DNA of 64,000 nt. Source: JAOPZW01 sp963807305. GTDB taxonomy: Bacteria; Actinomycetota; Thermoleophilia; Solirubrobacterales; Solirubrobacteraceae. Below the pieces are notes generated by a model. That model saw only the letters and a program-made list of their open reading frames with translations. It was not told where the DNA came from and did not search any database. The DNA lies in contig CAWEBN010000010.1 of assembly GCA_963807305.1 (NCBI GenBank), forward strand, positions 1-64,000, read 5' to 3'. Of this stretch, positions 8,820-16,337 are shown one piece after another (position 1 is the stretch's first letter; each line of letters opens with the position of its first letter). The translations under genes were made by a program, and so were the position numbers.

Positions 8820-9628
8820 CCGTCGTCGGCGACCGTGCCGAGGTCCTCGGCTGTTCGATCGACCGCGTCGACATGAGCGAGGCGGCCGAACGCTGCGACC
8901 GGTTCGTGCGCACCCGGGCGGGCGCACAGCACATGGCCGTCAACGCGGCCAAGATCGTCGCCATGCGCCACGACGACGCGCTGCATCGGCTGGTCGACCG
9001 CTGCGAGCTCATCACCGCCGACGGCCAGGCGGTGGTGTGGGCGTCGCGCCTGCTGGGCGACCCCCTTCCCATGCGCGTCGCCGGGATCGATCTGATGCTC
9101 GAGCTGCTCGCGCTCGCCGAGAACCGGGGCTATCGGGTGTACGTGCTCGGAGCTCAGCGCGAAGTGCTCGAACTCGCCGTCGCGCACCTGCGGGAGCTCC
9201 ACCCACGGCTCGAGTTCGCGGGCTACCGAGACGGCTATTTCTCCGACGCGGACGAGCCGTCGGTCGTGGCGGAGATCCATGCCGCGCGCCCGGACCTGCT
9301 CTTCGTCGCGATGTCCACGCCCCGCAAGGAGTATTTCCTGGGGCGTTGGGGCCCGGAGCTCGACGTTCCCTTCTCGATGGGCGTCGGCGGCGCGATCGAC
9401 GTCGTCGCGGGCGTGACCAAGCGGGCACCGCGATCCCTTCAGCGGCTGGGTCTGGAGTGGGCGTTCCGCCTCGCCCAGGAGCCGCGGCGGCTCTTCCGCC
9501 GCTACCTGGTCACGAACTCCGAATTCGTGGCTCTCACGCTGCGCGACCTGACCGGGCTCAGAGCACGTCGAGCAGCTCGTGCGCGCTGGCGAGGACGACA
9601 TCCGCGTCCGCCAGCTGCGCGGTCGTGA
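8816..9628 (+). CDS. WecG/TagA/CpsF family glycosyltransferase
   Basis: A 270-aa glycosyltransferase of the family that moves ManNAc or ManNAcA from its UDP carrier to a lipid-linked GlcNAc. Family features are NAAKIVAMRHD near residue 42, the conserved TADGQAVVWASRLLG, YVLGAQREV, FVAMSTPRKEYF and GVGGAIDVVAGVTKRAP. The overlap with wecB, which makes its probable donor, supports the role. The real C-terminus is probably near LTLRDLTGL; the remaining Arg-rich tail overlaps the convergent HAD gene by about 70 bp. Confidence 0.88.
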   Translation: MTVVGDRAEVLGCSIDRVDMSEAAERCDRFVRTRAGAQHMAVNAAKIVAMRHDDALHRLVDRCELITADGQAVVWASRLLGDPLPMRVAGIDLMLELLALAENRGYRVYVLGAQREVLELAVAHLRELHPRLEFAGYRDGYFSDADEPSVVAEIHAARPDLLFVAMSTPRKEYFLGRWGPELDVPFSMGVGGAIDVVAGVTKRAPRSLQRLGLEWAFRLAQEPRRLFRRYLVTNSEFVALTLRDLTGLRARRAARARWRGRHPRPPAARS

Positions 9629-10217
9629 ACGGCCCCGTGGCCACCGCGATGCAGCGCACCTCGTCGGCGCGCGCGCAGGCGATGTCGCGCGGCGTGTCGC
9701 CGATGATCACCGTCTGCGCGCGCGGGTAGCCGCCCGCCCGGGCCCGGGCGATGGCGGGCAGCTCGAGGCGGTCCTCGTGGTCGGAGCCGAAGCCGCCCTG
9801 GCCGTGCTCGAAGAAGCGCCCGAGCCCGGCACGCTTGAGCTTGAGGTGCGCGATCGGCTCGAGGTTGCCGGTCAGCACGGCCAGGCGCACCCCCTCGCGC
9901 GCGGCGAGCGTCTCCAGCACCTCGACGATCCCCGGTGCGACGTGGACGCTGAGGTCGTCGGGGCACAGGCGTGCGTAGGCCTCCGAGGCCGCCACCCGGA
10001 AGTCGTCGCGGCCGGCATCGAAGCGTTCGGCGCTCACGCCGCCCAGCAGCGCGAGCTGGCGCGCGATCTCGACGTCGGTGCGCCCGGCCGCCTGCAGCGG
10101 CCCGTCGGGACGACCGGTCAGCCCGTAGACGGCGCCCACCGCCTCCAGCACCGCCTGGGCGTGCGCCGCGGAGGCCTTGAGCAGCATGGTCCCGTCGATG
10201 TCGAAGAGGCACAGCAC
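9558..10217 (-). CDS. HAD-family phosphatase (phosphoglycolate-phosphatase-like)
   Basis: A 219-aa HAD hydrolase. Motif I is FDIDGTML at residues 5-12 (nucleophile and acid/base Asp), motif II LTGN near residue 117, and motif III Lys in the AHLKLKRAG region, followed by the IIGDTPRDIACARA acid motif near residue 170. The helical cap between about 15 and 85 is of the phosphoglycolate phosphatase/beta-phosphoglucomutase type. The substrate cannot be told from sequence. It stands apart from the glycan operon, which converges on it. Confidence 0.85.
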   Translation of the reverse strand: MLCLFDIDGTMLLKASAAHAQAVLEAVGAVYGLTGRPDGPLQAAGRTDVEIARQLALLGGVSAERFDAGRDDFRVAASEAYARLCPDDLSVHVAPGIVEVLETLAAREGVRLAVLTGNLEPIAHLKLKRAGLGRFFEHGQGGFGSDHEDRLELPAIARARAGGYPRAQTVIIGDTPRDIACARADEVRCIAVATGPFTTAQLADADVVLASAHELLDVL

Positions 10218-10254
10218 AGCGCGCCATTGTGCCCTGCCCCGGCCACGCCCGGCC

Positions 10255-11349
10255 CTACGCGCGCTCGGGCGATGACCCCGGCAGGGCCCAGCGCTCCTCC
10301 AGATGCCCGAAGCGCCACACCGCGAAGGCCACGGCCCAGGTGGCCACGAACAGGGCGACGACGATGTAGCCGACCGCGTTGAGGTCGATGCCGGACACCC
10401 AGTCCCAGAAGCCGCCGCTCAGCCTGAGCTGGTCGGCCGCGATCGAGAGCAGCTCGATGGTCCCGATGATCAGCGCGACCGCCACGGAGAGCGCGGTGAT
10501 GGTGAGGTTGTAATAGACCTTGCGCACGGGCTGCGAGAAGGCCCAGCCGTAGGCGAAGTTCATGAACGAGCCGTCGATGGTGTCGAGCAGCGACATCCCG
10601 GCGGCGAAGAGCACCGGCAGGCAGAGGATCGCGTACCACGGCAGTCCGGCGCCGGCCGCGCCCGCCGCCAGGAAGAGCAGCGCCACCTCGGTCGCCGTGT
10701 CGAAGCCCAGGCCGAAGAGGATGCCCAGCGGGTACATCTGCCACGGCCGGCGGACCGCCCGCGTGAAGCGCCCGAGGAAGCGGTTCATCAGCCCGCGCGA
10801 CTGCAGCAGGTCCTCCAGCTCGTCCTCGGAGAAGGCCCCGCGGCGCATGTCGCGGAAGACGCGCACGATGCCCACGAGGACCACGAGGTTGAGCGCGGCG
10901 ATCACGTAGAGGAACGTCCCCGAGACGCCCGTCCCGATCAGGCCGGTGACCGAGTGCAGGGTCGAGCCGCCGTCCTGGACCGGACCGGCCAGCGCCTTGA
11001 CGCCGAGCGAGAGCAGCAGCGCGAGCACGAAGACCACCGTGGAGTGCCCGAGCGCGAAGAAGAAGCCGACGCTGAGCGGCCGCTGGCCTTCCTGCATGAA
11101 CTTGCGCGTGGTGTTGTCGATGGCCGCGATGTGGTCTGCGTCGAAGGCGTGGCGCATGCCCAGCGTGTAGGCCGTCAGCCCCACCCCGGCGGTGAAGGCG
11201 CCGCCGGCGCCGAGGCTGAAGTGGTGCGGGACGACGACCCCGAAGAGCAGGCCGAAGCCGACGACGTGCAGGCCGATGACCGCGGCGGCCAGGCCACCAG
11301 CCCGCGCCCACTCGGCCGGCGTCAGCGCGCGGCGGATCCGGGTCAGCAT
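10255..11349 (-). CDS. NiCoT-family nickel/cobalt transporter, copy A
   Basis: A 364-aa membrane permease for Ni2+ or Co2+ with about eight membrane segments. The NiCoT signatures are present: RHAFDADHIAAIDNT, FFALGHSTVVFVLAL, LGFDTATEVALL and GMSLLDTIDG. The start at 11349 overlaps the end of the Fur-type regulator gene by 7 bp, so the two are translated together. The neighbouring copy B is highly similar, and a 152-bp stretch near the 5' end is almost identical in both. Confidence 0.93.
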   Translation of the reverse strand: MLTRIRRALTPAEWARAGGLAAAVIGLHVVGFGLLFGVVVPHHFSLGAGGAFTAGVGLTAYTLGMRHAFDADHIAAIDNTTRKFMQEGQRPLSVGFFFALGHSTVVFVLALLLSLGVKALAGPVQDGGSTLHSVTGLIGTGVSGTFLYVIAALNLVVLVGIVRVFRDMRRGAFSEDELEDLLQSRGLMNRFLGRFTRAVRRPWQMYPLGILFGLGFDTATEVALLFLAAGAAGAGLPWYAILCLPVLFAAGMSLLDTIDGSFMNFAYGWAFSQPVRKVYYNLTITALSVAVALIIGTIELLSIAADQLRLSGGFWDWVSGIDLNAVGYIVVALFVATWAVAFAVWRFGHLEERWALPGSSPERA

Positions 11350-11789
11350 GCGTCCGCCTCCGACGTGCAGGCCGGGCACAGGCCGGCGATCGGGAAGTGC
11401 GTGAAGCGCGCCCGGTAGCCGACGGCGGCGAGCACCGCCTCGCGCACGCGCTCGAGCGCAGCCGGCGCCAGCGGCGAGGCCTCCCCGCAGCTCTCGCACA
11501 GGACGAACTCGCGCGGCCGGCCCGCCGGCTGGTAGAGCCCGGGCCCGTGGCCGAGGTGGACGTGGCGGACGAGGCCGAGGCCCTCGAGGACCTCGAGGTT
11601 GCGATAGGCCGACGCGACGTCGCCGTCGCCCGCGAGATCCTCGGCGCTCAGCGGTCGGTCGGAATCGAAGAGCGCCTGCAGCAGCAGGCGCCGCGCGGTC
11701 GAGAGGCGCAGGCCGTTCGCGCGGACGGCGGCGAAGGCGGCAGGGGCTGTCGACGCCTGCACCGCAGGCGCGAGGGACGAGACGGTCAC
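11343..11789 (-). CDS. Fur-family metalloregulator, copy A (probable nickel sensor)
   Basis: A 148-aa DNA-binding repressor. It has a winged-helix segment (LSTARRLLLQALF, then DVASAYRNLEVLEGLGLVRH), the metal-site HLGHGPGLY, and two Cys pairs, CESCGE and CPAC, that form the structural zinc site of the family. The start is a GTG at 11789, chosen because AGGAGG lies 7 nt upstream; a longer in-frame start exists at 11882. It overlaps and precedes a NiCoT gene, so it probably represses that transporter in response to nickel, as Nur does. The metal specificity is inferred from the partner. Confidence 0.85.
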   Translation of the reverse strand: MTVSSLAPAVQASTAPAAFAAVRANGLRLSTARRLLLQALFDSDRPLSAEDLAGDGDVASAYRNLEVLEGLGLVRHVHLGHGPGLYQPAGRPREFVLCESCGEASPLAPAALERVREAVLAAVGYRARFTHFPIAGLCPACTSEADAC

Positions 11790-11904
11790 GAGAGATCCTC
11801 CTGGTCGATCGCCCCACCCGCATGGCGCGTTCTGGGTGCTATTGCGCACGACCCGCAGGAGCGGATCACCGCGATTGCTCACCCGTCGCGCTTGGCGACC
11901 CGAG

Positions 11905-12990
11905 CTAGACGCGCTCGCGCGACGGCGCCCAGCGGTCCTCGATGCGCCCGAAGCGCCACACGGCGAGCGCCAGCGCCCACGTCGCGACGAACAGGCCGAC
12001 GACGACGTACCCGACCGCGTTGAGGTCGATGCCGGCGATCCAGTTCCAGAAACCGCCGGAGAGGTCGAGCCGCTCGACGGCGATCGACAGCAGCTCGATC
12101 GTGCCGATGACGAGGGCCACGGCCACCGAGAGGCCGGTGACCGTGAGGTTGTAGAAGACCTTGCGCACCGGCTGGGAGAAGGCCCAGCCGTAGGCGAAGT
12201 TCATGAACGAGCCGTCGATGGTGTCGAGCAAGGACATCCCGGCGGCGAAGAGGACCGGCAGGCAGAGGATCGCGTACCACGGCAGCCCCGCCCCCGCCGC
12301 GCCCGCCGCCAGGAAGAGCAGCGCGACCTCGCTGGCCGTGTCGAAGCCCAGGCCGAAGAGGACGCCGAGCGGGTACATCTGCCACGACTTGGACACGGCG
12401 TTGGTGAAGCGCCCGAGCAGCCGGTTCATGAGCCCGCGCGAGCGCAGCAGGTCTTCGAGCTCGGCCTCGGAGTACGCCCCGCCGCGCATGTCGCGCAGGA
12501 CGCGCACGATCCCCACGAGCACGACCAGGTTCAGGCCCGCGATCAGGTAGAGGAAGGCCCCGGACACTCCGGTGCCGATCACTCCCGTGGCGGACTGCAG
12601 CGTCGAGCCGTCGTCCTGCACCTGGCCGGCCAGCGCGCGGACCCCGACGGCGAAGAGCAGCGCGAGCGCGAAGACCACGGTCGAGTGCCCGAGGGAGAAG
12701 AAGAACCCGACGCCGAGGGGCCGCTGGCCGTCGTTCATGAGCTTGCGCGTCGTGTTGTCGATGGCCGCGATGTGGTCTGCGTCGAAGGCGTGGCGCAGCC
12801 CGAGGGTGTAGGCCGTCAGCCCCACCCCGGCGGTGAAGGCGCCGCCGGCGCCGAGGCTGAAGTGGTGCGGGACGATGACCCCGAAGAGCAGGCCGAAGCC
12901 GACGACGTGCAGGCCGATGACCGCGGCGGCCAGGCCACCAGCCCGCGCCCACTCGGCGGGCGTCAGCGCGGCACGCACTCGCCCGATCAC
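11905..12990 (-). CDS. NiCoT-family nickel/cobalt transporter, copy B
   Basis: A 361-aa paralogue of the transporter at 10255-11349, with all the same signatures (RHAFDADHI, FFSLGHSTVV, LGFDTASEVALL, GMSLLDTIDG). It starts with GTG at 12990, overlapping the stop of its own Fur-type regulator (GTGA). Differences from copy A are scattered through the middle and the C-terminus, while the first 60 residues are almost invariant. Retention of both intact copies suggests dosage or slightly different metal preference; neither can be decided here. Confidence 0.93.
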   Translation of the reverse strand: MIGRVRAALTPAEWARAGGLAAAVIGLHVVGFGLLFGVIVPHHFSLGAGGAFTAGVGLTAYTLGLRHAFDADHIAAIDNTTRKLMNDGQRPLGVGFFFSLGHSTVVFALALLFAVGVRALAGQVQDDGSTLQSATGVIGTGVSGAFLYLIAGLNLVVLVGIVRVLRDMRGGAYSEAELEDLLRSRGLMNRLLGRFTNAVSKSWQMYPLGVLFGLGFDTASEVALLFLAAGAAGAGLPWYAILCLPVLFAAGMSLLDTIDGSFMNFAYGWAFSQPVRKVFYNLTVTGLSVAVALVIGTIELLSIAVERLDLSGGFWNWIAGIDLNAVGYVVVGLFVATWALALAVWRFGRIEDRWAPSRERV

Positions 12991-13430
12991 GCGTCGCCCT
13001 TCGCCGCGCACGCGGGACACAGCCCGGCGAGCGGGAAGTGCGTGAAGCGCGCCCTGTAGCCGACGGCGGCGAGCACGGCGGCGCGCACGGCGTCGAGCTC
13101 GGCGGGCGCGACCGCGCGGACGGCGCCGCACGACTCGCAGACGACGAACTCGCGCTCGCGGCCGGCCGGGTGATAGAGGCCCGGGCCGTGGCCGAGATGG
13201 ACGTGGCGCACGAGCCCGACCTCCTCGAGGACCTCGAGGTTGCGGTAGGCCGAGGCGACGTCGCCATCGCCCGCGAGCTCCTCCGCGCTCAGCGGCCGGT
13301 CGGCGGCGAAGAGCGCCTCGAGCAGCTCGCGGCGCGCGGCGGAGACGCGCAGCCCGCGCTCGCGCAGGGCGGCCGCGGCGGCCACGGGCGTCTCCGCCTG
13401 CACTGCCGGAGTGAGGCGCGAAACGGTCAA
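12987..13430 (-). CDS. Fur-family metalloregulator, copy B
   Basis: A 147-aa paralogue of the regulator at 11343-11789, sharing LSAEELAGDGDVASAYRNLE, HVHLGHGPGLYHPAGR, CESCGA and CPAC. I place the start at TTG 13430 because it aligns with copy A (MTVSxLxPAVQ) and has a purine-rich stretch just upstream. It overlaps copy B of the transporter. A perfect inverted repeat lies 38-60 bp upstream at 13468-13490 and is a likely operator for autoregulation. Confidence 0.83.
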   Translation of the reverse strand: MTVSRLTPAVQAETPVAAAAALRERGLRVSAARRELLEALFAADRPLSAEELAGDGDVASAYRNLEVLEEVGLVRHVHLGHGPGLYHPAGREREFVVCESCGAVRAVAPAELDAVRAAVLAAVGYRARFTHFPLAGLCPACAAKGDA

Positions 13431-13467
13431 GGTGGACCCCTGCTGCGAACGTAGCGCGGGCCTCTTG

Positions 13468-13490
13468 CAACTGCAACGAGGTCGCAGTTG
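13468..13490. promoter_or_regulatory. Inverted repeat, candidate Fur/Nur-type operator
   Basis: CAACTGC (13468-13474) and GCAGTTG (13484-13490) are perfect 7-bp arms with a 9-bp spacer. The left arm also overlaps TTGCA-AC-TGCAA, a second small palindrome. The TTGCAA half-sites resemble those described for nickel-responsive Fur proteins of Streptomyces. Its position just upstream of the copy B regulator supports autoregulation, which is inference. Confidence 0.5.
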
Positions 13491-13498
13491 GCGGTAAT

Positions 13499-14971
13499 TC
13501 AGAGCACCTTGGGCACCGCCTGGGCGGTCAGCGCCAAGCCGACCGCGACGATCGCCACGGCGCTGAGCGCCGGCACGACGGCGAGCACGCGGCCCGTCCG
13601 CGCGCTGCCGACGCGCGCAGAGACGCGCCCGGCCGCCACCACGAGCAGCCCCAGCCCGGTCAGGGTCGCCGCCAGGCCGGCGGAGAAGGCGACGATGAGG
13701 ACCAGGCCAAGGCCGATCTGGTGCTGGGCCACCGCACCGAGGAGCACGACGAGCGCCGACGGGCACGGGATGAGCCCGGCGGAGGCCCCCATCGCCAGCA
13801 GCGCGCGCGGGCGCAGGTCGGCGTGGTCGTGGTGGCCATGGCCGTGGTCGTGACCGTGGTCGTGGTGGCCGTGGCCGTGGCCGTGGTCGTGGCCGTGGCC
13901 GTGGTCGTGGTCGTGGTCGTGGTCGTGACCGTGGTCGTGACCGTGGTCGTGGTCGTGGTCGTGGTCGTGATGATGCACGGGCGCGCGCGCGCGGCGCACG
14001 CGCGAGCGCACGACCGACGCGCCGACCCCGAGCACGAGCAGCCCGGAGACCAGGTTCAGCCACGGATAGAGGTCCTCGGGGAGCACGTAGGCCGACAGCG
14101 CGAGCGCCACCGCCCCGAGGGCGAAGACCCCGATCGTGTGCGTGACCGTGACCGTCAGGCCGAGCGCGACGGCGTGGCGCGCCGTCCCGCGCGTGCCGAC
14201 CAGGTAGGCGGCCACCATCGCCTTGCCGTGGCCCGGCGACAGCGCGTGCACCGCACCCCACCCGAAGGCCGCGAGCAGGAGCAGCAGGAGCACGCCCTGG
14301 CCCGCGGCCGCGCGCTCGAAGACCGAGCCGAAGCGATCGCCCGCGCCGCGATCGGTCGTCGTCGCCGTGCCGCCGTCGCCGCGCGGCGCTGTGACCGTCC
14401 CGCTGCCGGGGCCCACCCGCAGGTGCGCGACGGTTCGGTTGGCCGGGCTCGTGAGCAGCGCCGTCGGGTACACGCGCAGCCGCCGGGTCGGATCTGCGCT
14501 CGTCACGTCGCTGCGCACCGCCGTCCCGCGGCCGGGCTCCGCGAGGACCGCGCGCCACCCCACGCGCCCGCCGAAGGTGGCGTCGCGCACCACCACCGCC
14601 CCCCGGGGCGCGACCCGCGCACCGAGCAGCAACTCGACCCGCGTGGTGTGCAGGCCGCCCGCGCCCCGCGGGAACGTGATGCGCCCGCCCGGGCGCAGCG
14701 TCAGCGCCACGGGACGGCCGCCCACGGTCAGCGTCACGCCGCGCGCGACCTCGGCGCGCTTGCGCGCGAGCACCTGCGCCGGCGACAGCCCACGCTCCCG
14801 GAAGGTCGGGATCTCGGCCTGGTCGAGCACGTAGCGCAGGTCGACACGATCGCTCGACGCGCGTACGACGGTCAGGTGATTGACGGAGAAGTTGCCCAGC
14901 GGGTGGGCGCCGGCCGCAGCGGCGTGGACGAGGAGCGCCAGCGCAGCGGCGAGCAGCAGCGCGCGCCTCAT
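13499..14971 (-). CDS. NicO/RcnA-like nickel/cobalt transporter with His-rich loop
   Basis: A 490-aa membrane protein. It has a signal-like N-terminus ending in AHPLGNFSVNH, an extracellular domain to about residue 210, and then membrane segments. The motifs GAVHALSPGHGKAMVAAYLVG and ASAGLIPCPSALVVLLGA are diagnostic of the NicO family. Between them, about residues 332-383, lies a long loop almost entirely of His, Asp and Gly, suited to metal binding. The start overlaps the TPR gene stop (ATGA), and the order DUF4331-TPR-NicO is one operon. It may import or export Ni/Co; RcnA relatives export, which is a family-level expectation only. Confidence 0.88.
   Translation of the reverse strand: MRRALLLAAALALLVHAAAAGAHPLGNFSVNHLTVVRASSDRVDLRYVLDQAEIPTFRERGLSPAQVLARKRAEVARGVTLTVGGRPVALTLRPGGRITFPRGAGGLHTTRVELLLGARVAPRGAVVVRDATFGGRVGWRAVLAEPGRGTAVRSDVTSADPTRRLRVYPTALLTSPANRTVAHLRVGPGSGTVTAPRGDGGTATTTDRGAGDRFGSVFERAAAGQGVLLLLLLAAFGWGAVHALSPGHGKAMVAAYLVGTRGTARHAVALGLTVTVTHTIGVFALGAVALALSAYVLPEDLYPWLNLVSGLLVLGVGASVVRSRVRRARAPVHHHDHDHDHDHGHDHGHDHDHDHDHGHGHDHGHGHGHHDHGHDHGHGHHDHADLRPRALLAMGASAGLIPCPSALVVLLGAVAQHQIGLGLVLIVAFSAGLAATLTGLGLLVVAAGRVSARVGSARTGRVLAVVPALSAVAIVAVGLALTAQAVPKVL
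13822..13978 (-). repeat. Hexanucleotide repeat encoding the His/Asp/Gly loop
   Basis: The DNA is a run of GTGGTC and GTGGCC/GTGACC units (plus-strand sense), encoding about 50 residues alternating His with Asp or Gly in the NicO transporter. The unit keeps the reading frame, so unit-number changes would lengthen or shorten the metal-binding loop without a frameshift. Confidence 0.85.
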
Positions 14972-16248
14972 CGCAGCGCCTCCCGCAGGCCCGCGCCGAG
15001 GGCGGCGCGACCGGCCCGCGCCCCCGCCAGCAGGCGCGCCGCCAGGCGCGGCTCGCCGGCGCTGCGGGCGGTGAGCCCCGCGTGCGTGAGGAAGGCCGGG
15101 TCGCGCGAGCCGAGGGCCAGCGCGCGCCGCGCCCACCCGAGCGCGGCGCGCGAGCGCCCTGCGCGGTGCAGGGCCCACCCCAGGGCGTCGGCCGAGCGAA
15201 CGCTCGGTGCCGCCGCCCAGGCTCGGCGGCCGAGAGCCACGGCCCGGCGCGGGCTGCCGTGGTCGGCCTCGAAGAGTGCGAGCTCGACGTCGGCGTTGAC
15301 GCCCGCGCGCTGCTGGAGCATCGTCTCCACGCGCACGAGCGCGAAGCTCTGCGCCGCCGCCGCGCGCCGGCCCGCGGCCACCTGCGCCTCGCCGAGCGCG
15401 ATGACGTAGCTCGGCAGCGGCAGCCGGTCGACGACGCGCTGCAGCCGGGCGATGGCGGGCGCCAGGCGCCCGCGGGCGACGTCGGTCTGGGCCAGGCCGG
15501 CCTCGGCGGCCGGGTAGCCGGGCACGGCCTGCAGCGCCTCGCGGTACTGGCGCACGGCGGCGCCGATGCGGCCCTTCTGGAGCTCGAGCCCGCCGAGCAG
15601 CGCGCGCACGTACGCGTCCTGCTCGGGGACCGCGCCGCCGGCCGACACCGCAGCGCGCATGGCGGCCACGGCGCCGTCGAGATCGCCGTGCAGCTCGCGG
15701 AAGTACGACACGCGCGCGTAGGCCGCGAGGTTGGGCTTGCGATCGACCATGTCCTGCAGCGCCCGCCGGGCCTGTGGGTAGCGCCCGAGCTCGACGAGGG
15801 CGTCGACCACGGCGCCGAACGGCTGGACCACCGCGGGCGCCAGGGTGCGGGCGCGCAGCGCGTCGCGCAGCCCGGCCCCGAAGTCGTGGCGCGAGAGCTC
15901 GAGCGCGCTGCGCTGGGTCAGCGCGCCGGCGTCGTCGGGGCGCAGCGTGAGGGCGCGCTCGACGGCGCCCTGGGCGCGGACGTAGAAGCCCGCGTCGCCG
16001 GTCTCGCGCACCTTCTGCAGGTACGCGCCCGCCAGGAGCGTCCAGCCGTCCGCGCGCCTGGGCGCGGCACGGACGGTGGCCTGGAGGACGCTGATGCGCT
16101 TGTCCGTGGAGGCGTTGGGCGTCGGCGCGGCCGGCAGGGCGGCCGGCCCCTCGGAGCGGGCCGGCGGGGTGCCGCCGCGCGCGGCGAGGACGAATACGGG
16201 GAGCGCGACGGCGAAGGTCGCGACGAAGCTGATGAGGATGCGGCGCAT
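14968..16248 (-). CDS. Membrane-anchored or secreted TPR protein
   Basis: A 426-aa protein with one N-terminal hydrophobic segment (residues about 5-22). It is followed by tetratricopeptide-like helical repeats through the rest, for example GWTLLAGAYLQ, ALTQRSALELSRHD, YPQARRALQDMV, AAVRQYREALQAVPGYPAAE and SADALGWALHRAGRSRAAL. There are no catalytic motifs. It lies between DUF4331 and the NicO transporter in one operon, so it probably scaffolds or positions a partner at the cell surface. The specific role is unknown. Confidence 0.75.
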   Translation of the reverse strand: MRRILISFVATFAVALPVFVLAARGGTPPARSEGPAALPAAPTPNASTDKRISVLQATVRAAPRRADGWTLLAGAYLQKVRETGDAGFYVRAQGAVERALTLRPDDAGALTQRSALELSRHDFGAGLRDALRARTLAPAVVQPFGAVVDALVELGRYPQARRALQDMVDRKPNLAAYARVSYFRELHGDLDGAVAAMRAAVSAGGAVPEQDAYVRALLGGLELQKGRIGAAVRQYREALQAVPGYPAAEAGLAQTDVARGRLAPAIARLQRVVDRLPLPSYVIALGEAQVAAGRRAAAAQSFALVRVETMLQQRAGVNADVELALFEADHGSPRRAVALGRRAWAAAPSVRSADALGWALHRAGRSRAALGWARRALALGSRDPAFLTHAGLTARSAGEPRLAARLLAGARAGRAALGAGLREALR

Positions 16249-16290
16249 GGGTGGCCTCAGGGTGGGTGTGGTGCCGGCCGGCGAAGCGCG

Positions 16291-16322
16291 GAGCGGGCGG
16301 GGCGGCGATGCCCCGCCCGCTC
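16291..16322 (-). terminator. Intercistronic hairpin between DUF4331 and the TPR gene
   Basis: A perfect 13-bp GC-rich stem (16291-16303 with 16310-16322) encloses a 6-nt loop. No T-run follows. It sits in the 88-bp gap between two co-directional genes, so it is more likely an attenuator or an mRNA-stabilising element for DUF4331 than a full terminator. Confidence 0.6.
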
Positions 16323-16337
16323 GTTGCGGTCCTCCTC

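Noticed and set aside
13822..13978. CRISPR-like array of short repeats
   Set aside because: The units are 6 bp without spacers and encode a His-rich loop in frame.
13721..15409. Long plus-strand ORF opposite the NicO/TPR genes
   Set aside because: It is a GC-driven shadow frame, low complexity (poly-Val/Arg), and the minus strand carries clear family motifs.
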